Shown piece by piece: positions 21,460 through 28,193 of a stretch of DNA of 29,589 nt. Numbering within the stretch: the stretch's first letter is position 1; the number at the start of each line of letters is the position of its first letter. Made by a program: the position numbers and the translations under genes. Below the pieces are notes generated by a model. That model worked only from the letters and a program-made list of their open reading frames with translations, was not told the DNA's origin and did not search any database. Source of the DNA: JBDNDK01 sp046719185 (GTDB lineage Bacteria; Armatimonadota; UBA5829); the NCBI GenBank assembly GCA_046719185.1, contig JBDNDK010000007.1, positions 1-29,589 of the forward strand. Direction: 5' to 3'.

Positions 21460-21704
21460 CTTTCAAAGCCTTTCATTGCTGTTCTCAGTGAAGTTGCATT
21501 CTTCATAGAAAAAAGTCTGCTGTTTTTTGTAACCAATCTTTTGTATGTTACAACTTTAGATATCACATCAGACACAGATTCTTTGACCATTATTTTTTTT
21601 CCAGTAGTCAAAGCTATAATAGTGTCTGGTGTGCTCTCAACTGATTCAATTAAATCAGCATTTACCACTAAGTCAGAATTGTTGTATAAAGTTAATTTAA
21701 TCAT
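21438..21704 (-). CDS. flbD: FlbD family flagellar protein
   Basis: The 88 residues match the small FlbD family (PF06289): MIKLTLYNNSDLVVNADLIE, SVESTPDTIIALTTGKKIMV and KESVSDVISKVVTYKR reproduce its pattern of PDTxIxLxxGKKxxVKESxxEV. The tail (NSRLFSMKNATSLRTAMKGF) is extra and overlaps the start of motA. This is not the sigma-54 activator also named FlbD in Caulobacter. The function of the small FlbD family is poorly defined; it is always near flgE and motA in Firmicutes and spirochetes, and may aid swarming or flagellar gene expression. GGAG is 9 nt before ATG 21704 and immediately follows a very strong hairpin at 21721-21745. Confidence 0.9.
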   Translation of the reverse strand: MIKLTLYNNSDLVVNADLIESVESTPDTIIALTTGKKIMVKESVSDVISKVVTYKRLVTKNSRLFSMKNATSLRTAMKGFERWTLRQS

Positions 21705-21720
21705 CTTAGATTACTCCATA

Positions 21721-21745
21721 CCCGGGAATCTATTAGATTCCCGGG
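21721..21745 (-). repeat. Perfect 11-bp hairpin between flgE and flbD
   Basis: CCCGGGAATCT (21721-21731) and AGATTCCCGGG (21735-21745) are perfect reverse complements with a 3-nt ATT loop. It lies in the 54-bp gap after the flgE stop and a few bases before the flbD SD. No U-run follows on the minus strand, so it is not a standard intrinsic terminator. It may protect flgE mRNA from 3' decay, mark a processing site or limit flbD translation. In AT-rich DNA this GC-rich perfect stem is unlikely by chance. Confidence 0.75.
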
Positions 21746-21758
21746 AGCATTAAACTAA

Positions 21759-23003
21759 TTACCTGACCATTTGTACCAATTCTTGAAGTACTTGATCTGA
21801 TGCTGTTATTACTCTAGAGCTTGCTTGGAAACCTCTCTGAGCAATTATCATATCTGCAAATTCTCTTGCAAGGTCAACATTAGAAGCTTCAAGGTGATTG
21901 GATTTAATTGTTCCTCTTCCACCAGTATCTGCTACACCAATCTGAGCATTACCAGAGTTTGGTGTCTCAGCCCAGAGGTTTCCACCTTGTTTAGCTAAAC
22001 CAGCAGGGTTGCTAAAACTTGCAACTGCAATTTGACCTAAAACTCTGTTTACACCATTGGTGAATGTTCCAGTGATGATACCACTCTGGTCTATACTAAA
22101 GCTTTCTAATACACCCAGAGGCAAACCATCTTGATATGTTAAATCAGCAGTGTGTTTACCATTCAACTGACTCATTGACAATGGATTAACACTAAACTGT
22201 ATAGGATCTACTGAACCATTTGGTGTTGTAAGAGTCATTGAAACATTAAATGCATTTGTAAGGCAGTTGCCTTGAGCATCAAAATTAATATTTGTTGTAT
22301 AAACAACACCACCAGCATCTGGACAGTTAATTCTGCATTGCCATCGATTTATAGCTGAATCTATCAATTCAAATTCTGCGGAAACTCTGTGGGTAATGCC
22401 AAGTGAATCATAAACATCAAAATCAACAGTTCTTATCTCACCAACAGCACTTGAAGCATCTAGGTTGCCACCAATTGAAAGAGCTGTTGTTGCTCTAGCT
22501 ATTGATAGGTCTCCAACAGGGATATTGATACCAGAATTTGCTGTCACTGCCTGTGATGTATCTACTGTAAATGTATTAAGATTTGCATTCCATCCTAATA
22601 CTTTCATACCAGTTCCAGATGAAACAAGATTGTTTTGAGCATCAAGTTCAAATGCACCATCTCTGGTGAATGCCATTCTTGTACCATTTGCTACTACAAA
22701 CATACCAGCTCCATCTATTGCTAAATCAGTTGGTCTTCCTGTAGGCATAAGTGAACCTTGATTCATATTCAAGTCAACACTAGCAAAGATTGTTCCAAGA
22801 CCTATTTGTGATGGGTTGACACCACCTCTAGTATCAGTTGGTCCTGAAGGACTTTTTATAGTCTGAGCCAAAGCCTCTTTAAAAGTAGATCTAGCTGCTT
22901 TATATGCTGTTGTATTTACATTGGCAATATTGTTACCAATTACATCAAGGCTTGATTTAAATGCACGCATACCAGATATGCCGCTAAACATTGCTTGTAT
23001 CAA
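21759..23003 (-). CDS. flgE: FlgE, flagellar hook protein
   Basis: The 414-residue protein begins MIQAMFSGISGMRAFKSSLD and VIGNNIANVNTTAYKAARST, the rod/hook N-terminal signature, and ends LEASNVDLAREFADMIIAQR, GFQASSRVITASDQVLQELV, the matching C-terminal helix. Between are hook domains with DLAIDGAGMFVV and FTRDGAFELD. The start codon is TTG at 23003: GGAGG (23013-23017) is 9 nt upstream, while the first in-frame ATG (codon 5) is 21 nt from it. It builds the universal-joint hook, exported through the FlhA/FlhB gate and capped by FlgD. Three cysteines (223, 227, 247) lie in the outer domain; I see no residues equivalent in position to the lysinoalanine Lys165/Cys178 pair reported for Treponema. 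A strong hairpin follows the stop. Confidence 0.97.
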   Translation of the reverse strand: MIQAMFSGISGMRAFKSSLDVIGNNIANVNTTAYKAARSTFKEALAQTIKSPSGPTDTRGGVNPSQIGLGTIFASVDLNMNQGSLMPTGRPTDLAIDGAGMFVVANGTRMAFTRDGAFELDAQNNLVSSGTGMKVLGWNANLNTFTVDTSQAVTANSGINIPVGDLSIARATTALSIGGNLDASSAVGEIRTVDFDVYDSLGITHRVSAEFELIDSAINRWQCRINCPDAGGVVYTTNINFDAQGNCLTNAFNVSMTLTTPNGSVDPIQFSVNPLSMSQLNGKHTADLTYQDGLPLGVLESFSIDQSGIITGTFTNGVNRVLGQIAVASFSNPAGLAKQGGNLWAETPNSGNAQIGVADTGGRGTIKSNHLEASNVDLAREFADMIIAQRGFQASSRVITASDQVLQELVQMVR

Positions 23004-23131
23004 TTTTTGTGACCTCCATAGATCCCTACTAAATATTTTGTAGGTCTAATTAATGATTTTTGGAATGCTTCAATCAATCCACATTCCTGCACTTCCTCAA
23101 AGAGGTCCAGTGCATTTTGCCCGATTCTAAG
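23000..23131 (-). other. Unexplained open frame across the TIGR02530 gene-flgE gap
   Basis: The 123-bp gap 23004-23126 is open in one minus-strand frame for 43 codons (LRIGQNALDLFEEVQECGLI then EAFQKSLIRPTKYLVGIYGG), ending at a TGA that overlaps the flgE TTG start. There is no ATG; CTG, GTG and TTG codons have poor SDs. It may be chance or the remains of a coding extension. Otherwise the gap shows only a weak imperfect hairpin near 23018-23048. Confidence 0.15.
23013..23017 (-). promoter_or_regulatory. SD selecting the TTG start of flgE
   Basis: GGAGG on the minus strand ends 9 nt before TTG 23003. The next in-frame ATG is too far for this SD. Confidence 0.75.
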
Positions 23132-23510
23132 CTATCACCGCCCCCTCTATGTTGGTGAAGACACCATCACGGGCACTATTTGCATCTAAAGCTGTGATAA
23201 CAACTCTATTTCTAGCACTAACAACTAATGCCAAATCATCCATCATCACTAAAGCTTTATCTGCACCTTTATTTGTGATCCGGCTGCAAGCATCATTCAG
23301 CCGTGCGCGATGTTGCTGATTGAGCTCCACACTTCTATCTGCTAATCTCTTTTGAGCATGAGCAGAAATCTTGACATCATTCTGCTTTACCAACTCATTT
23401 TTTAGAGTTGTGCTAAAAGAATTTTTCTCTGTTTGCTTATTGATATTGTCTTTTTGATAGCTCTGACTACCAATAGCAACAGTATTTTTTTCTAACCGGA
23501 CAGGAGTCAA
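23127..23510 (-). CDS. TIGR02530-type flagellar operon protein
   Basis: The 127 residues match the short flagellar operon protein family TIGR02530 found between flgD and flgE in Firmicutes and spirochetes. After a variable N-terminus comes the conserved core VKISAHAQKRLADRSVELNQ (46-65), RLNDACSRITNKGADKALVM, MDDLALVVSARNRVVITALD and the end DGVFTNIEGAVIA. Its role is not established; position suggests hook assembly. The start is TTG at 23510, with AGGAG 9 nt upstream, an in-frame TAA just above it and no in-frame ATG before the conserved core. A 157-bp leader with inverted repeats separates it from flgD. Confidence 0.88.
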   Translation of the reverse strand: MTPVRLEKNTVAIGSQSYQKDNINKQTEKNSFSTTLKNELVKQNDVKISAHAQKRLADRSVELNQQHRARLNDACSRITNKGADKALVMMDDLALVVSARNRVVITALDANSARDGVFTNIEGAVIA

Positions 23511-23519
23511 TTCCGTTTA

Positions 23520-23524
23520 CTCCT
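23520..23524 (-). promoter_or_regulatory. SD selecting the TTG start of the TIGR02530 gene
   Basis: AGGAG on the minus strand ends 9 nt before TTG 23510. An ATG at 23529-23527 (ATGAAAGGAG) belongs to another frame. Confidence 0.7.
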
Positions 23525-23557
23525 TTCATTTTTTCACCGCATCTTGCAGCACTCTGA

Positions 23558-23623
23558 GCATATTAGCAATTTTCGTACCTGCTTTTTTATTTTGATAAAA
23601 GAATAAATAGCAAGCTAATATGC
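23558..23623 (-). repeat. Long-range inverted repeat in the flgD-TIGR02530 gap
   Basis: Arms GCATATTAGC (23558-23567) and GCTAATATGC (23614-23623) are perfect 10-bp reverse complements enclosing 46 nt, inside which TATTTT and AAAAGA can form a weaker inner stem. It lies in the 157-bp untranslated gap upstream of the TIGR02530 gene and flgE. This may be a structured mRNA leader or an operator; I find no match to the c-di-GMP riboswitches I know. Confidence 0.4.
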
Positions 23624-23641
23624 ATTTCAATTCATAATTTT

Positions 23642-23662
23642 GATGGGAAGTTTTTCCTCATC
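23642..23662 (-). repeat. Hairpin just after the flgD stop
   Basis: On the minus strand GATGAGGAA and TTCCCATC pair as 8 bp with one bulged A around an AAAC loop, 6 nt after the flgD stop. No U-run follows, so it looks like an mRNA-end stabiliser or weak attenuator, not a full terminator. Confidence 0.4.
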
Positions 23663-23667
23663 TCATA

Positions 23668-24126
23668 TTAATTCGCAGTTGATATACTAATCACATCAGC
23701 CGGATATACATTGTTGTTTCCAACTTGCAGAACCGGACCAGTACTTTTTAATATAACACTGTTAACAATCCCACTTTTTATCTCACTGCCATTAGCTGAC
23801 GCTTCAAGATATTCAACCTTTTTGCCTATCAAAGTCATAGCCTGAGATATATTGGTCAACTTCATCTGATTATCTAAAGCTGCATAAATCTCATTTGTAA
23901 ACTTACCAAATGTGCTATTTAAGTTTTGCATCTGCTCAAGACTTGAAAATTGAGCCAACTGAGCAATAAAGTCTTTATCCTGAATAGGATTCATTGGATC
24001 CTGATTCTGCATCTGAGCAATCAAGAGTTTGAGAAATGAATCCTTTCCAAGATCATTAACACTTCTTGTAAAAGCATCAGAACCAGTATTAGCAGCATTT
24101 ACATTTGTAACGCTTCCTACATTCAA
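23668..24126 (-). CDS. flgD: FlgD, hook cap/scaffold protein
   Basis: I start at TTG 24126, 8 nt after GGAGG (24135-24139); the in-frame GTG at 24135 is part of that SD, and no ATG occurs before the conserved core. The product is 152 residues. The N-terminal FlgD signature DLGKDSFLKLLIAQMQNQDP with MNPIQDKDFIAQLAQFSSLE (about 25-64) is unmistakable, followed by ISQAMTLIGKKVEYLEA and a short beta region (SGIVNSVILKSTGPVLQVGN). It lacks the extended FlgD Ig/Tudor insertion of enteric FlgD (about 230 residues), as in the short Bacillus form. FlgD caps the growing hook so that FlgE can polymerise. Confidence 0.94.
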   Translation of the reverse strand: MNVGSVTNVNAANTGSDAFTRSVNDLGKDSFLKLLIAQMQNQDPMNPIQDKDFIAQLAQFSSLEQMQNLNSTFGKFTNEIYAALDNQMKLTNISQAMTLIGKKVEYLEASANGSEIKSGIVNSVILKSTGPVLQVGNNNVYPADVISISTAN

Positions 24127-24134
24127 TGCATTCA

Positions 24135-24139
24135 CCTCC
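24135..24139 (-). promoter_or_regulatory. SD selecting the TTG start of flgD
   Basis: GGAGG ends 8 nt before TTG 24126. The GTG at 24135 overlaps the SD itself, and an ATG at 24131 in another frame stops after two codons. Confidence 0.75.
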
Positions 24140-24162
24140 TATCTTTGACAATCTAAAATCTA

Positions 24163-25719
24163 TTAAGCAAACCAATTAAAACCAGATGAATGGTTGTATT
24201 GGTCTGCTGATGCAGCACCAACCTCAATAGCAGACATCACACTATAGTATCCAGAATTGTTTCTCTGCTGTTGGCTTTCTTGATTCTGATTTTGTGATGC
24301 TGTAAATGAGCCATCTTTTGTATTTGTACCAAGGTCAAATCCTGAAGTAATTGAAACATTATCCATATTTACTCCAGCCTGTTTTAGACCATCCATCAGC
24401 ACAGGTAGATTGCTCTGTAAAAGATTTCTCACATGCTCTGTGCTTGCTTGGATTTGTGATACAATTCCCTCTGGGCTTTGCACTATCCTCACTCTCAATG
24501 AACCCAATTCTGGTGGATTTAAGTGAAGATATATATCATTTTGACCATTTGATTTTTTGAGTCTTATCTCCCTTATAACCTGATCAAGCACCATCTTTTC
24601 CATTTCAGGTCTTTGAGGATTTTGTGTTGATGTTGTCTCAGCTACTTTTACAACTGTTTCTCTTTGCACCTGTTGGGTGTTTTTGCCCATCATTGCCTCT
24701 GTTCCATTTGTTGTTTCCATCATTTTAGAGAAACTGCTTTCTGATTTCTTTTCTGTATCAATATCTTGCATGCCAGCAATTATGTTTTGCTGATTTATCA
24801 TAGCTTGGCTAGATTCTTGTCTAGCAGACATTGAAAATTCAGAACCTATTGAATGAGTCTGCTGAATTACAGAAACATTGTTTCCTGCACTCTTCAATAG
24901 CCATCCTAAAGGATTGTTGTCTGATTTTCTGCTCTCTTTTAATTGATTGAAGAAATCATCAGTTATCACAGGTCTTTGTGAAGAATCAACATTCTTAGAA
25001 CTATGAATTGATTTTGACTGAACATTCTCAGAAACATTAGATACTTCTTCCTTGATTTCACTATCTAAGGGAATAACTGATGGGTTCTGTGTCTGAACAG
25101 CATCTGGTCTATTATGCTGAATATTTTTTGTTACACTAGGATTTTCTTTTGCAATCTGAACATCTTCTCCATCAGATATTACAGCTTCATTTTTAGGTGC
25201 TGGATTGTTTGTTTGAACTGTCTGTGATTGAGTAATGATACTATCTTCAGAATTCACAGCTTGATCTGCCTGCACTTGCTGAGATTTAACATCAGAAATT
25301 ACATTCTTTATATTTTCAGCATGTGATGAATTCCCAGATATTGCATTTATGACAGTATCTGTAATTGGAGTTTGAACAGCATTTTCAACTGAAGCTATTG
25401 TCTTTGATTGAGTAGATGCAACAGATGCAACAAGATTTTGTAATATAGCATCTACAGATTGCTGTTGACTATTACTAACTTGTCCATCAGCATTTTCATC
25501 AATTTGAACCACAGGCATTTGCTGATTAACTGCCGTTTCCTGTGAAATAGACTTTGCTAATAATTCAGACTGCAATCCTAATGATGCAGAAACAAGAAGA
25601 TCAAGAAAGCCTTCCCCTGACTGCTTAACATTTGATAATCTCAATGCATCTGCATTGGGCAATCCTGTATTTTGTGTCGAATTGACTGTAATATTACTAA
25701 GAGTACTAATGGTTTTCAC
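24163..25719 (-). CDS. fliK: FliK, hook-length control protein
   Basis: The 518-residue protein has the FliK plan: a long Gln/Ser/Asn-rich disordered part (about 1-380) with low similarity to anything, then the C-terminal Flg_hook domain (about 380-465) with RLKKSNGQNDIYLHLNPPEL-type sequence (LHLNPPELGSLRVRI), VSQIQASTEHVRNLLQSNLP and LMDGLKQAGVNMDNVSI. The disordered part serves as molecular ruler; the C-terminal part triggers the FlhB switch. The boundary given is the outermost usual start, GTG 25719, but GGAGG (25719-25723) covers that codon. At the proper distance (8 nt) lies ATT 25710, so the real start may be the rare AUU codon. The first in-frame ATG is near residue 68. It is followed by flgD after 36 bp. 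Confidence 0.93.
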   Translation of the reverse strand: MKTISTLSNITVNSTQNTGLPNADALRLSNVKQSGEGFLDLLVSASLGLQSELLAKSISQETAVNQQMPVVQIDENADGQVSNSQQQSVDAILQNLVASVASTQSKTIASVENAVQTPITDTVINAISGNSSHAENIKNVISDVKSQQVQADQAVNSEDSIITQSQTVQTNNPAPKNEAVISDGEDVQIAKENPSVTKNIQHNRPDAVQTQNPSVIPLDSEIKEEVSNVSENVQSKSIHSSKNVDSSQRPVITDDFFNQLKESRKSDNNPLGWLLKSAGNNVSVIQQTHSIGSEFSMSARQESSQAMINQQNIIAGMQDIDTEKKSESSFSKMMETTNGTEAMMGKNTQQVQRETVVKVAETTSTQNPQRPEMEKMVLDQVIREIRLKKSNGQNDIYLHLNPPELGSLRVRIVQSPEGIVSQIQASTEHVRNLLQSNLPVLMDGLKQAGVNMDNVSITSGFDLGTNTKDGSFTASQNQNQESQQQRNNSGYYSVMSAIEVGAASADQYNHSSGFNWFA

Positions 25720-25723
25720 CTCC
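25719..25723 (-). promoter_or_regulatory. SD pointing to a non-AUG start of fliK
   Basis: GGAGG (in AAAGGAGGTG) includes the first base of GTG 25719 and ends 8 nt before ATT 25710. No ATG, GTG or TTG in the fliK frame lies at 5-10 nt. Confidence 0.65.
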
Positions 25724-25769
25724 TTTCTTTAGTTTTACATATATCTATCGACACAAATACAAAAAATAT

Positions 25770-26417
25770 TTATTCAAAATCGTTCATATATGAAAGAACT
25801 TTTTGCACATAATTTTGTGTCTCTCTGTATGGAGGTATTCCACCATGCCTTACAACAGCATTTGGACCTGCATTATAAGCAGCAAGAGCTAATCTAACAT
25901 CTCCAAAAGTATCTAACTGCTTTTTGAGATATTTCACTCCACCTTCTATATTTTGAATGGGATCAAAAGAATCTGTAACTCCAAGGCTTCTAGCGGTAGC
26001 AGGCATCAGCTGCATTAGTCCCTGTGCACCCGCAGCCGATCTAGCATTTGGATTAAATCCACTTTCAGCTTTTATAACAGCCTTAACTAATGATGGTTCA
26101 ACACCATATTTATCAGCAGCATATTCAATTATGTTATTAAATGCTGCTTGTCTTTGACCAGATTCAGCCAATAATGATGATGCCTTTGCCTTTACAACAC
26201 CTTTTAGAGTCTCTGGAAAATATGGTTTAATTTCATCAGAACCTGATGTATTACTAGGTTGTGAATTAATTGCAGCTCTAACCCTATCTGTAGTAGTTTG
26301 ATCTGCATCAGGTGCATAATGAGGTGCAATTGAAACAACACCTTTTGGTCTTGAATCCTCAAATCTGCTTTTAATCTCTTCTATTCTTGATAGTGTAGTC
26401 ATTAAATTCTCAAGCAT
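25770..26417 (-). CDS. Lytic transglycosylase (SLT family) in the flagellar cluster
   Basis: From ATG 26417 (GAGG 9 nt upstream) the protein has 215 residues; ATG 26423, which overlaps the fliJ stop, is only 3 nt from the SD. Residues about 98-215 form a goose-lysozyme-like SLT domain: YAADKYGVEPSLVKAVIKAE, SGFNPNARSAAGAQGLMQLM, PATARSLGV and LALAAYNAGPNAV. The catalytic Glu is in KAESGFNP (E118 from this start). The N-terminal half has a helix (MTTLSRIEEIKSRFEDSRPK) and a low-complexity linker, and no recognisable signal peptide. It would cut peptidoglycan to let the rod pass, replacing the muramidase part of FlgJ. If it lacks a Sec signal it may be exported through the flagellar channel. 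It takes the slot of MgtE-like YlxF in Bacillus (fliJ-ylxF-fliK). Confidence 0.88.
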   Translation of the reverse strand: MLENLMTTLSRIEEIKSRFEDSRPKGVVSIAPHYAPDADQTTTDRVRAAINSQPSNTSGSDEIKPYFPETLKGVVKAKASSLLAESGQRQAAFNNIIEYAADKYGVEPSLVKAVIKAESGFNPNARSAAGAQGLMQLMPATARSLGVTDSFDPIQNIEGGVKYLKKQLDTFGDVRLALAAYNAGPNAVVRHGGIPPYRETQNYVQKVLSYMNDFE

Positions 26418-26419
26418 AA

Positions 26420-26863
26420 TCATCCACCTCTTGCATATCTTACAGATGCAACTTCATCAAGTTCATTCTGTTCTAATCTCATACATTCTTTTAGATATTC
26501 TTCTTCTTGCTTTTCTTTCAAAGTATCAAGAACTTTTCTATCTTTCATAGCTTCAACAAGCTCTTCTCTTTTTTTAGCAACATCTATTTTTATTCTTTCT
26601 AATATTAAATCTTGAATTCTTATGTCTTCTCTTGTTGCATTTGCAAATTCAAACATTCTCTGAATTTCTGCGGTATCTTCTCCATCATTTAATGCTTTTT
26701 CAATAATCAATAATGTCTCTTCAAGTCTAAGCATTAGCTTCTCTAGTTTTTCCTTTTCTAATGCTTCCTTTTTTTTGAGTTCTCCAAATTCAATTTGAAT
26801 TTGTTCTTCCTTTGCTTTTCTTTGATCAAGCAAAGTTTGAAGTCTGAATTTGAACTTCTTCAT
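26420..26863 (-). CDS. fliJ: FliJ, export chaperone-escort protein
   Basis: The 147-residue protein is almost entirely one antiparallel coiled coil. It starts MKKFKFRLQTLLDQRKAKEE, the standard FliJ opening (F-x-F-R-L-x-x-L-L), continues with EKEKLEKLMLRLEETLL and ends EEYLKECMRLEQNELDEVAS. FliJ resembles the gamma stalk of F-ATPase: it sits in the FliI hexamer, contacts FlhA and recycles chaperones. Its start lies 38 bp inside fliI, so the two reading frames share that stretch (KDEEVQIQTSNFA of FliI and MKKFKFRLQTLL of FliJ). The stop overlaps the transglycosylase frame. Sequence is weakly conserved in the family, but the position and opening are clear. Confidence 0.9.
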   Translation of the reverse strand: MKKFKFRLQTLLDQRKAKEEQIQIEFGELKKKEALEKEKLEKLMLRLEETLLIIEKALNDGEDTAEIQRMFEFANATREDIRIQDLILERIKIDVAKKREELVEAMKDRKVLDTLKEKQEEEYLKECMRLEQNELDEVASVRYARGG

Positions 26864-28193
26864 CTTTAATCAACTCCATCAATTGCTGTCTTGCCAGATC
26901 AAGGTTTGACACCTCATCAACACCCTGTTTTAGGAATGACTCAACAGCATCATAATTTTTTATTGCATAGTCAACCTTTGGATTAGTACCATGCACATAG
27001 GCTCCAATATTTATAAGATCTTCATTGGATTTATATGTGGCAAGAATATCTCTTATCATACCAGCTTTTTTTCTATGCTCATTATCGGTGATATCCGGCA
27101 TAAGTCTGCTAACACTGCTCAAAATATCTATTGCAGGATAATGATTTCTCGATGCTAAATTCCTACTCAAAACAATATGACCATCCAAAATACCTCTGAC
27201 AGTATCAGCCACAGGCTCATTCATATCATCACCTTCAACCAAAACTGTATATAGACCAGTAATAGATCCACAATGAGAAGTTCCTGATCTTTCTAGTAGT
27301 TGAGGAAGAATAGCAAAAACTGATGGTGTATATCCTCTTGTTGTTGGAGGCTCTCCAGATGCAAGACCAATTTCTCTTTGAGCCCAAGCAACCCTTGTCA
27401 CAGAATCCATCATAAGCAGAACATCTTTACCCATATCTCTAAAATATTCAGCAATGGCAGTTGCAACTTGTGCTCCTCTTAATCTGACAACAGGAACCTG
27501 ATCTGATGTTGCAACAACTACAATAGATCTTTTTAATCCTTCTTCACCAAGGTCTTTTTCAATGAAGTCTTTAACCTCTCTGCCTCTTTCACCAATAAGT
27601 GCAATAACATTTACATCAGCAGAAGTATTTCTTGCAATCATACCAAGAAGTGTGCTTTTTCCTACACCACTGCCTGCAAAAATACCAATTCTCTGACCTT
27701 TGCCTACAGTAAGAAGGCCATCAACAGCTCTCACACCAAGCGATAGTGCATCATGAATTCTCACTCTCTGCATAGGATGTGGAGGTTCAGCAGCAGCAGT
27801 GATTTGATCACTCCATTTTATTCTGCCTAAATCATCAAGAGGTTTTCCCAAGCCATCCAATACTCTTCCAAGCAGCCCTTCACCAACTTTTACTTTCAAA
27901 GAAGAACCAATTGGCACCACTCTGCTATCAGGCTTAATATCACTTACCTGCCCAAACGGCATCAATAATGCTCTTTTATCTTTAAAGCCTACAACTTCAG
28001 CAAGCATAGGTGGTTTTGTACGGTCATATTGAATTTCACATATTTCACCAACACCACAAGATGGTCCACAAGATTCAACCAAAACACCAATTACCTGAGC
28101 AACTCTTCCATTATTCCGGATTGTGTCCAGTTTCCTTACTGCTTTCAGATACTTCTCCAAGTTTACAATTGGCGTCTCTACGGTCATGTTCAT
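26826..28193 (-). CDS. fliI: FliI, flagellar export ATPase
   Basis: The 455-residue protein is a complete F1-beta-like ATPase. Walker A is FAGSGVGKSTLLGMIARNT (GSGVGKST at 174-181). IALIGERGREVKDFIEKDLG supplies the catalytic Glu region. Walker B and following signature are VLLMMDSVTRVAWAQREIGL and GEPPTTRGYTPSVFAILPQL. SGTSHCGSITGLYTVLVEGD and DTVRGILDGHIVLSRNLASR also match. The N-terminal part (KYLKAVRKLDTIRNNGRVAQ) is the FliH/FliN-contact and export domain. It energises substrate unloading under the FlhA ring. The start at ATG 28193 (GGAG 4 nt upstream; ATG 28187 is the alternative) lies 83 bp within fliH, an unusually long overlap. Its last 38 bp overlap fliJ. Confidence 0.97.
   Translation of the reverse strand: MNMTVETPIVNLEKYLKAVRKLDTIRNNGRVAQVIGVLVESCGPSCGVGEICEIQYDRTKPPMLAEVVGFKDKRALLMPFGQVSDIKPDSRVVPIGSSLKVKVGEGLLGRVLDGLGKPLDDLGRIKWSDQITAAAEPPHPMQRVRIHDALSLGVRAVDGLLTVGKGQRIGIFAGSGVGKSTLLGMIARNTSADVNVIALIGERGREVKDFIEKDLGEEGLKRSIVVVATSDQVPVVRLRGAQVATAIAEYFRDMGKDVLLMMDSVTRVAWAQREIGLASGEPPTTRGYTPSVFAILPQLLERSGTSHCGSITGLYTVLVEGDDMNEPVADTVRGILDGHIVLSRNLASRNHYPAIDILSSVSRLMPDITDNEHRKKAGMIRDILATYKSNEDLINIGAYVHGTNPKVDYAIKNYDAVESFLKQGVDEVSNLDLARQQLMELIKDEEVQIQTSNFA

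Noticed and set aside
22262..22343. Lysinoalanine hook cross-link as in spirochetes
   Set aside because: FlgE has Cys at 223, 227 and 247 but no Lys/Cys at the reported Treponema positions; no support beyond the presence of cysteines.
23511..23667. c-di-GMP riboswitch upstream of hook genes
   Set aside because: Neither the conserved GCACAGGGCAAACC-like core nor a type II aptamer pattern is visible.
27082..27089. A second ACCGATAA (FliA -10-like) on the minus strand
   Set aside because: It lies inside fliI coding DNA (DITDN codons) and has no TAAA-like -35 at 14-16 bp.
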